From contig VCCI02000001.1 of assembly GCA_005938025.2 (NCBI GenBank), forward strand, positions 1,178,001 to 1,242,000: a DNA stretch of 64,000 nucleotides. The letters are read 5' to 3'. Each line of letters starts with the position of its first letter. Position 1 is the first letter of the stretch. Source of the DNA: Inquilinus sp. KBS0705. Lineage in GTDB: Bacteria; Bacteroidota; Bacteroidia; Sphingobacteriales; Sphingobacteriaceae. The position numbers were made by a program, and so were the translations under genes. The notes beneath the pieces are model-generated. The model did no database searches, had not been told where the DNA came from, and saw only the letters and a list, made by a program, of their open reading frames with translations. Below are positions 54,255-60,978 of this stretch, piece after piece.

Positions 54255-55277
54255 CTATTGACGTTTGACAGGCTTACCAGGCGGCAATAACACCAAATTA
54301 CCACCCTTGATGATCTTTATTTGAGAGGGATATTCTGAAGCTTTTAAAACAGTTAGATCTTTAAATTTCTCATTGTGTTTTTTAGGGTCAAGCCGTAATA
54401 AACCTTCAGTGGAGTTTATATAAATATATCCATCATATTTATTATAAATACAGCTCATAATATAGGTTGGCTTAATACGTTCCTGTATACTCTTTTTTAC
54501 AGGCAGGGTCTTATCGCTATCCGTATTAAATATAACCCGGCCCTTAAAAATATCTGCTCCATCTTTATCTGTAGCTTTATCGTACTTAGCAATAAATGAA
54601 TAGAAAAGACCATGTTTCGCTGCATAAACACTGCCATTGAATTCAAATGACGGGAATGCTGCAACCCATGTTTGATCTATAAATTTTTTAGTTTTTGTAT
54701 CAAATGTAAATAAGTCAGCACCCCATTCGCCGTGGTCAGATACCACCCATAAGTTATCTTTGCTGTCCAAGAAAGCGGGGCTGTAATAAGCGAACCTACC
54801 CCAACCCCAGCCGTCTCTCCTTCCATTACTCCATTCAGAATGAGAAAACGTATGGTCTGGTTTAAAAATCCTCGCTGTGCTATTATCTATTATACCTTTA
54901 TTAGTTATCAAGAAGCACTCATTCCGGCTGTTAAAAACAATGTTATATAAATCGCTGTCTTTATAAACCATCAACGTGACCCAACCAGTACCATTCTTTC
55001 GTTTAATTACATTTTGTTCATCTGCTATAATTAAGTTTCCAAAATGATCTTGCGAAAGGAATTTTATTTTGCTTTTTGGTTTGTAAGTGTTGACAAGCTT
55101 ATCGTTGTACAAATCGAAGGTTTCAAGTGCTCCGCTATCTGTTAACGTATATACTAAGCTATTAGAAACGATAATATTATTGTAGTCCTGATAAGGATAG
55201 CGTATTTGGCCTTCACTGATAGCAGCGCCGAGTAATAGCATTGCAGTCAAAACAACCTGTTTGATATAAACTCTCAT
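54255..55277 (-). CDS. Hypothetical secreted protein, possibly a beta-propeller
   Basis: 340 aa. Signal peptide (residues 1-23, ending SEGQ). The body shows recurring units where a hydrophobic strand follows D/N-x-L/W (DHFGNLIIADEQNV, SKDNLWVVSDHGEW, YDGYIYINSTEGLLRLD), as seen in propeller sensors. No family is recognised. The gene is AT-rich relative to rnpB and ntrC around it. A minus-strand -7 box (TAAGTTTG, 55297-55304) lies upstream. Confidence 0.75.
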   Translation of the reverse strand: MRVYIKQVVLTAMLLLGAAISEGQIRYPYQDYNNIIVSNSLVYTLTDSGALETFDLYNDKLVNTYKPKSKIKFLSQDHFGNLIIADEQNVIKRKNGTGWVTLMVYKDSDLYNIVFNSRNECFLITNKGIIDNSTARIFKPDHTFSHSEWSNGRRDGWGWGRFAYYSPAFLDSKDNLWVVSDHGEWGADLFTFDTKTKKFIDQTWVAAFPSFEFNGSVYAAKHGLFYSFIAKYDKATDKDGADIFKGRVIFNTDSDKTLPVKKSIQERIKPTYIMSCIYNKYDGYIYINSTEGLLRLDPKKHNEKFKDLTVLKASEYPSQIKIIKGGNLVLLPPGKPVKRQ

Positions 55278-55296
55278 AATGTGTTAATCATCCTAT

Positions 55297-55304
55297 CAAA
55301 CTTA
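55297..55304 (-). promoter_or_regulatory. -7 box of the propeller-like gene
   Basis: TAAGTTTG on the minus strand, about 20 bases before the ATG. No -33 box seen. Confidence 0.4.
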
Positions 55305-55439
55305 CTAATTTATTTCGCCTTTGAGCTTTAGAACATATCCAACCATTCACTACTCATCAAAATAAAGTGTGTTATATACTATACAATTTATATATTAGCC
55401 GCTCAAACATTCTACCTAAATATTGAGTTTTAACAACAC

Positions 55440-56816
55440 ATGGCAAAAATTTTAATAATTGACGATGAGCGGTCTATCCGCAGCACCCTGCGCGAGATTT
55501 TAGAATACGAAGATTATACGGTTGAAGATATTGATAATGGTGTTGACGGCTTGGAGCTGATACGCAAAAATGACTACGACCTTGTACTGTGCGACATAAA
55601 GATGAACCGGATGGACGGCATGGAAGTGCTTACCGAAGGTTTAGCTATTAAACCCGACCTGCCTTTTATAATGATATCGGGCCACGGCACGGTAGAAACC
55701 GCTGTAGAAGCCAGTAAAAAAGGCGCGTTTGACTTTATATCAAAACCACCGGATCTTAACCGCCTGTTGATAACCGTACGCAACGCTCTTGACAGGGGAA
55801 GCCTGGTTGTTGAAGCCAAAGTATTAAAACGCAAAGTATCTAAGGTGCGCCCTATCCTGGGCGAATCGCAAGCCATATTAAGGATAAAAGAAACTATCGA
55901 CCGGGTTGGCCCTACCGATGCGCGTGTACTGGTTACCGGTGCCAATGGTAGCGGTAAAGAGTTAGTGGCCCGATGGCTGCACGAAAAATCGAATCGTTCA
56001 AACGGGCCTATTATCGAGGTGAACTGCGCGGCTATTCCTTCGGAGCTGATAGAAAGCGAATTGTTCGGTCACGAAAAGGGTTCGTTTACATCGGCCATCA
56101 AACAGCGTATAGGTAAATTTGAAAGTGCCAATGGCGGCACGCTTTTCCTGGATGAGATAGGCGATATGAGCCAGTCGGCACAGGCGAAGGTGCTGCGTGC
56201 CTTGCAAGAAAACAAAATTACCCGTGTAGGCGGCGAAAAAGAGATAGATGTTGATGTACGTGTAGTAGCGGCAACCAACAAAGACCTTTTAAAAGAAATA
56301 GAGGCTGGTAATTTTAGGATGGACTTGTACCACCGCTTAAGTGTGATATTAATTCATGTACCGCCACTTACCGAGCGCCGGGATGATATTGCGCTGCTTA
56401 CCCAAAGCTTTTTAGAGGAGATATGCAACGAATATGGCATGCCGGCTAAAAAGATATCAGACGCGGCCTTAGATGCCTTAAAAGCCTTGCCTTGGACGGG
56501 TAACATACGCGAGTTGCGCAACATGGTAGAGCGTTTGATCATTTTAAGTGATAAAACCATTACCGATGGCGATGTTAGGGCGTTTGCCAATCCATCGGCT
56601 ACGGTTGCTGCACCGGTAGCTGCCGCTGCCCCGCAAACTGATTTTGACCAGTTTACTAATTTTCAGGAGTATAAAGATTACGCGGAACGCGAATACATCA
56701 AATTCAAGCTGGAAAAAAACAACTGGAACGTATCAAAAACTGCCGACGATATCGATATACAGCGCAGTCACTTATACAGTAAGATAGAAAAGTTCGGATT
56801 GAAAAGAGGCGAATAA
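55440..56816 (+). CDS. NtrC-family sigma-54 response regulator
   Basis: 458 aa in three domains. The receiver (1-120) has IDDERS, phospho-Asp in VLCDIKMNRMDG and the SKPPD lysine. The AAA+ domain (about 140-370) has Walker A TGANGSGKEL, Walker B GGTLFLDEIGDM and the arginine fingers. The Fis-type HTH (about 415-458) ends NVSKTADDIDIQRSHLYSK. The sigma-54 contact loop, usually GAFTGA, is GSFTSA here (HEKGSFTSAIKQ). No kinase gene is adjacent. Confidence 0.94.
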   Translation: MAKILIIDDERSIRSTLREILEYEDYTVEDIDNGVDGLELIRKNDYDLVLCDIKMNRMDGMEVLTEGLAIKPDLPFIMISGHGTVETAVEASKKGAFDFISKPPDLNRLLITVRNALDRGSLVVEAKVLKRKVSKVRPILGESQAILRIKETIDRVGPTDARVLVTGANGSGKELVARWLHEKSNRSNGPIIEVNCAAIPSELIESELFGHEKGSFTSAIKQRIGKFESANGGTLFLDEIGDMSQSAQAKVLRALQENKITRVGGEKEIDVDVRVVAATNKDLLKEIEAGNFRMDLYHRLSVILIHVPPLTERRDDIALLTQSFLEEICNEYGMPAKKISDAALDALKALPWTGNIRELRNMVERLIILSDKTITDGDVRAFANPSATVAAPVAAAAPQTDFDQFTNFQEYKDYAEREYIKFKLEKNNWNVSKTADDIDIQRSHLYSKIEKFGLKRGE

Positions 56817-56846
56817 TTTATTGAATAACGCTCTGATCAGTAATCA

Positions 56847-56881
56847 AATAAACCGCTGATTTTAATAGTCAGCGGTTTATT
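56847..56881. terminator. Bidirectional terminator hairpin
   Basis: A perfect 13-bp stem, AATAAACCGCTGA (56847-56859) with TCAGCGGTTTATT (56869-56881), and a 9-base loop, between the convergent regulator gene and the hypothetical gene. Confidence 0.8.
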
Positions 56882-56883
56882 AG

Positions 56884-57489
56884 TTAAATAATAATCCAAC
56901 CTTCTTTATGGAAAGTCAAGGTTGAGCCAGCTATAAACGCCGATATATCAGTTTTAACTGTTGCATTAATGTTTGTTAATTCAATAAAACAAACGGTGGG
57001 ATTTAATCTTCCTTTTCTAAACAGCCAAAATCTAAATCTCCTTTGTTGTGGTGTTTTATTTAATTGTTTCAACTCTTCAAAACTTGATATATTAAGAGTA
57101 TCTTGGTTTATATAATTATAAAGGGCTCGTTTTTCCATTGTCAGCGAATCTAATTCGGTTTTCAATTTTAAAATAACCTTTCCGGTAATTATTTCCGGGT
57201 AAAATAATCCTTTTTCAAAAATGGTCTTTGATGCATAGTCAAGATTATTCAAAATTAGTACTTGGTTATTGTATCGGTAAACATCAATGTTCGTTACAAT
57301 AATTTCACCATTGAATTTTCTGAAAGATTGTTCTTTGTAGTTTCTTGCAAAGAACAATTCTGTCAAGTAATCTTCTTGTTCACCTTGATTTTTAAATTCC
57401 TTTTGATCTTTATTTGTCGATGTGGATTTTTTTTGAGCATTTAATAATAACGGAAATATTATCAATAGCAGAAAAACAGAGAGTTTCAT
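56884..57489 (-). CDS. Hypothetical secreted protein
   Basis: 201 aa. A signal peptide (about 1-18, ending LLNAQ) is followed by a lysine/glutamine-rich linker and a domain of about 150 residues with mixed strands and helices. No known motif. The gene is clearly AT-rich compared with the flanking regulator and helicase genes. Function unknown. Confidence 0.75.
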   Translation of the reverse strand: MKLSVFLLLIIFPLLLNAQKKSTSTNKDQKEFKNQGEQEDYLTELFFARNYKEQSFRKFNGEIIVTNIDVYRYNNQVLILNNLDYASKTIFEKGLFYPEIITGKVILKLKTELDSLTMEKRALYNYINQDTLNISSFEELKQLNKTPQQRRFRFWLFRKGRLNPTVCFIELTNINATVKTDISAFIAGSTLTFHKEGWIII

Positions 57490-57577
57490 ACTTGGCTGTT
57501 TAATATTGCATATGATGCAAATTGGTTATCTATTCCACATATTAAAGTATAAATAATTTAACACTGTAGCAATACCT

Positions 57578-57585
57578 TATCTTTG
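57578..57585 (+). promoter_or_regulatory. -7 box of the DEAD-box helicase gene
   Basis: Perfect TATCTTTG, 20 bases before the ATG at 57606. Confidence 0.45.
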
Positions 57586-57605
57586 CCGCTTCTCCATCCC
57601 ATAAT

Positions 57606-58907
57606 ATGATACAGCAAGCACTTCAAAATTTAAAGATAAGTACCTTAAACCCTATGCAGGAGGCTGCTATCAGCGCCGCTGCCAAGGCCGATGTAATTTT
57701 ACTATCGCCTACAGGCTCGGGTAAAACACTGGGCTTTTTATTGCCGCTGCTGGGTTTGCTTGATGCAAAAATATCCACCGTTCAGGTTATGATACTGGTG
57801 CCATCCCGTGAGCTGGCTTTGCAGATAGAGCAGGTTTTTAGGGCAATGGGCAGCGGTTTTAAGGTAAATTGCTGTTATGGTGGCCACCCGCTTAAAATAG
57901 AAATGAATAACCTGTCGCAACCGCCGGCTGTTTTGGTAGGCACACCGGGCCGTATTGCGCATCACCTGCGCCGCGATACTTTTGATACCTCAACCGTGGC
58001 TACGCTAATATTAGATGAGTTTGATAAGGCGCTGGAGTTTGGTTTCCAGGAAGACATGGCTTACATCATCAGGTGTTTGCCAAATATTAATAAGCGTATG
58101 CTTACCTCGGCCACGCAGATGGATGAGATACCATCGTTTACAAAAATAAACCGACCGGTAAAGCTAGATTATTTAACCAATGCCGCATCAGCACCCGACC
58201 TGAAGCAAAAAGTGGTGATTTGCGAGCCTGCCGACCGATTAGATGCCCTTTTTGCCCTGATATGTAAAATAAGCGATAAGCCAACACTTATATTTTGTAA
58301 TCACCGCGAAGCCGTTGACCGTATCAGCGACCTGCTTTGGGAAAAGGGTTTGTTTCATGATGTATTTCATGGTGGTATGGAGCAGGACGACCGCGAACGG
58401 GCATTAATTAAATTCAGGAATGGCAGTCACCGCATATTAATCACCACCGATCTGGCCTCGCGCGGGTTAGATATCCCCGAAATTGAGCATGTGGTACATT
58501 ACCAGCTGCCACATAACCTGGAAGCATTTACGCACCGCAATGGCCGCACCGCCCGTATGCACGCAAAAGGTACCTCCTACCTGCTATTGGCATCCGGCGA
58601 AAAACCAGCTTACTTAACCGAACTGCCAGAAATAGAGGAGTTGCCCGAAAAGGCTATTATCCCGCAACCATCGCCATGGGCAACCTTGTACATAGCAGCA
58701 GGCAAAAAAGACAAGATAAACAAGGTAGATATTGTAGGCCTGTTACTTAAAAAAGGCGAATTAGCTAAAGAAGACCTTGGATTGATAGAGGTATTAGACT
58801 ACTCGTCGTACGCTGCAGTTAAGCGCAAACAAATAGAGCGCACAGTGGAACTGGTTAAAAACGAAAAGATAAAAGGCCGGAAGATAAAGATTGATATATC
58901 GAGATAG
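57606..58907 (+). CDS. DEAD/DEAH-box RNA helicase
   Basis: 433 aa. Both RecA domains are complete: Q-motif (NPMQEAAI), motif I SPTGSGKTLGF, Ia PSRELALQ, Ib TPGRI, III TSAT, IV LIFCNHR, V TTDLASRGLDIPE and VI HRNGRTAR. Motif II reads DEFD instead of DEAD. The C-terminal 90 residues (PWATLYIAAGKKDKINKVDIVG) look like the DbpA RNA-binding domain. It probably acts in ribosome assembly. Some DbpA features are weak, so subfamily is uncertain. Confidence 0.92.
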   Translation: MIQQALQNLKISTLNPMQEAAISAAAKADVILLSPTGSGKTLGFLLPLLGLLDAKISTVQVMILVPSRELALQIEQVFRAMGSGFKVNCCYGGHPLKIEMNNLSQPPAVLVGTPGRIAHHLRRDTFDTSTVATLILDEFDKALEFGFQEDMAYIIRCLPNINKRMLTSATQMDEIPSFTKINRPVKLDYLTNAASAPDLKQKVVICEPADRLDALFALICKISDKPTLIFCNHREAVDRISDLLWEKGLFHDVFHGGMEQDDRERALIKFRNGSHRILITTDLASRGLDIPEIEHVVHYQLPHNLEAFTHRNGRTARMHAKGTSYLLLASGEKPAYLTELPEIEELPEKAIIPQPSPWATLYIAAGKKDKINKVDIVGLLLKKGELAKEDLGLIEVLDYSSYAAVKRKQIERTVELVKNEKIKGRKIKIDISR

Positions 58908-58918
58908 GTAAATTTTAC

Positions 58919-58948
58919 TTGTTAGTACACTGCTTTTGCCTAAATTTG
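58919..58948 (+). promoter_or_regulatory. Promoter of the small-protein/nucleotidyltransferase pair
   Basis: -33 TTG (58919-58921), a 19-base spacer and a perfect -7 TAAATTTG (58941-58948). The transcript should start about 58954, just before the first start codon. Confidence 0.65.
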
Positions 58949-58965
58949 ATAAAGGGTAAATCGTG

Positions 58966-59130
58966 ATGAAAAAAAAGAACCAAAGTTTTGACGAGGCAGA
59001 ACTTGAGCTATTAAAAGATGGCTTAAAAAGAACTTATAAAGAACGTTTTGAAATGGCTACCCGCTTGTACAAAATACAGCAAACTATGAATAAAGCTACC
59101 ATTACCCATAAACCTTATCTAAGTAAATAA
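58966..59130 (+). CDS. Small lysine-rich protein paired with a nucleotidyltransferase
   Basis: 54 aa (MKKKNQSFDEAELE...), too short for most gene finders. A GTG one codon upstream may be the real start. It is charged and probably helical over most of its length (ELELLKDGLKRTYKERFEMA), with a polar C-terminus. It has its own consensus promoter and ends 2 bases before the nucleotidyltransferase gene. This arrangement resembles toxin-antitoxin modules that pair a small protein with a MNT-type enzyme. No family recognised. Confidence 0.65.
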   Translation: MKKKNQSFDEAELELLKDGLKRTYKERFEMATRLYKIQQTMNKATITHKPYLSK

Positions 59131-59132
59131 CG

Positions 59133-59609
59133 GTGGACGTTTTTGATGAGGAAATATTAAGTTTCTGGAAAGCACTTCAAGACCATAACGTGGCATATAT
59201 TATGGTTGGCGGTTATGCTATTAATTTACATGGCTATCAGCGTTTTACCGGCGATTTAGATATTTGGCTTAAAGACACGTTAGAGAACAGAATACAACTA
59301 CGTAAAGCTTTTTTAAGTTGTGATATGGGTGATTACCCGATGATAGAATACATGCAATTTATACCCGGCTGGACCGAATTTAGCTTAAATAACGGCCTGC
59401 GTTTAGATATTTTAAGCGAAATGAAAGGCTTAGAAGGATATACATTTGACGAATGCCTGCAAATGGCATCAGTTGCAGATATTGAAAATGTAAGTGTCCC
59501 CTTTCTGCATATTAATCAGCTTATCGAAAATAAAAAGATAGTCAACAGGCCTAAAGATCAAATCGATGTTGTCGCGCTAGAGCAAATTCGTAAACTAAGA
59601 CAAGAATAA
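59133..59609 (+). CDS. Nucleotidyltransferase superfamily protein
   Basis: 158 aa with a GTG start. The polymerase-beta-like core is VGGYAINLHGYQRFTGDLDIWL (about 23-44): a GG turn followed by a D-x-D metal site. The rest fits the AbiEii/DUF6036-like nucleotidyltransferase group, whose members may modify tRNA or proteins. C-terminal residues RPKDQIDVVALEQIRKLR match the end of that group. Paired with the upstream 54-aa gene. Activity and target are unknown. Confidence 0.85.
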   Translation: MDVFDEEILSFWKALQDHNVAYIMVGGYAINLHGYQRFTGDLDIWLKDTLENRIQLRKAFLSCDMGDYPMIEYMQFIPGWTEFSLNNGLRLDILSEMKGLEGYTFDECLQMASVADIENVSVPFLHINQLIENKKIVNRPKDQIDVVALEQIRKLRQE

Positions 59610-59623
59610 AACCCTATTTTCTT

Positions 59624-60976
59624 TCACTCATCCGTTTTTAACTGCTTTACGCAATTCATCAATGCCCTAAAGTTATGGTAAGTCCCCTTCCATATTTGAC
59701 CTTTTAAAGCCATTTTATATTGGGGTTGTTTATCAATACCGCCCTGGTACCAATCGCCGTGCTCCTGGTCTATCAGGTAAGTTTGTGTATATTGCCAAAG
59801 TGTTTTAAAATGGTCATAATACCGGTGCTTATCGTTGGGGAATTTGTTGGCCATCAGCAGTAGCGCGTTTAAACCCTCGGCTTGCGCCCACCAGTTTTTG
59901 GTATCTTCAGTAATTGTGATGCCGGGTCTGCCTTTAAAATAATAACCCTCATCATAAAAGCCGCCTACCTTATTATCCCATCCACTTTCTAAGGCATCAT
60001 CAACCATTTTTTTGCCAACGCGCAAGGTAACCTTATCGTTTTTCATACCTAAGGCATGCGACGCCTCCAGCATCAGGTAAGCAGTTTCTACATTATGCCC
60101 AAATGATACATGATCTAGGTTGTGGTGTTTTTTTATACTTGCTTCTGTCGAATCCCGGTATGATACAGGCGTCCAGTCGGGTTTAAAAAACAGGATAAGG
60201 TTACCTTTATCATTTGTTATCTTATCGCGTACCAGCAATAACAATTCATTCAGGCGTACTTTAACCAAACTATCCGGCCAAACGGTATACAATTCGGTAA
60301 GCGATTCTAATAAGTGAATGGACGAGTTTTGATCTTTATACCCTGTTTCAGCGGTTGAAGGTACCGTGGCATCCCTTAGTATTGGTGTGCCGTCCATCTG
60401 CATGTGCTGATAGTAGCCTTTATAAACAGGGTCGTGGCTATGTTTCTCCAGCCACCAAAAGGTACGTTTAGCCATATTTAAAGCACTGGTATCGCCCGAT
60501 GCATGGTAATACCCCGCAAGCGCATACAAAGCAAATGAATTACCATATGCCTCCTTTGGCGCAAAATTTCCCTTTTTTGGGTGCCCCTGCCTGGTGGTAA
60601 AGGTATAAAAGCCACCGTATTGTTTATCCCATAGCACGTTCTTTAAAAACTCAAAGCCCTGTTTAGCACCAGCTTTATAGTAGCCAACAGCAGGGAAAAG
60701 CTCCGCAGCTTTGCTGTTGCTCCAAACGTGCCTTGCCTGGGTAACAATCATTTTATCCTGGTTGCCTGCCGGCTTAAAATCGTACGAGAACGAGCTTAAA
60801 AACCCACCATATACCGTATCAACAGCTAAGGGGTACCATTGCTTTAACAGCTTGTTTACCATTGATTCCTGCATTTCTGCGGCTATTTTTAGCCTTTCGC
60901 TATTACCTTGCGCAAACGAAAAAAAAGGCAGGACAAGTAAAGCCGTAAAGGATATGATGGCGAACGTTCTTCTCAT
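59624..60976 (-). CDS. Secreted AGE-family sugar epimerase (cellobiose 2-epimerase-like)
   Basis: 450 aa from ATG 60976, which opens a signal peptide (MRRTFAIISFTALL, ending SFAQ). The (alpha/alpha)6 barrel shows the epimerase landmarks ARHVWSNSKAAEL, LDHVSFGHNVETAYLML, NWWAQAEGL and WKGTYHNFRA. These match cellobiose/mannobiose 2-epimerases better than N-acylglucosamine epimerase. Those enzymes are normally cytoplasmic, so the signal peptide is odd. It begins 2 bases after the GH9 stop, an operon arrangement. Confidence 0.88.
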   Translation of the reverse strand: MRRTFAIISFTALLVLPFFSFAQGNSERLKIAAEMQESMVNKLLKQWYPLAVDTVYGGFLSSFSYDFKPAGNQDKMIVTQARHVWSNSKAAELFPAVGYYKAGAKQGFEFLKNVLWDKQYGGFYTFTTRQGHPKKGNFAPKEAYGNSFALYALAGYYHASGDTSALNMAKRTFWWLEKHSHDPVYKGYYQHMQMDGTPILRDATVPSTAETGYKDQNSSIHLLESLTELYTVWPDSLVKVRLNELLLLVRDKITNDKGNLILFFKPDWTPVSYRDSTEASIKKHHNLDHVSFGHNVETAYLMLEASHALGMKNDKVTLRVGKKMVDDALESGWDNKVGGFYDEGYYFKGRPGITITEDTKNWWAQAEGLNALLLMANKFPNDKHRYYDHFKTLWQYTQTYLIDQEHGDWYQGGIDKQPQYKMALKGQIWKGTYHNFRALMNCVKQLKTDE

Positions 60977-60978
60977 AC

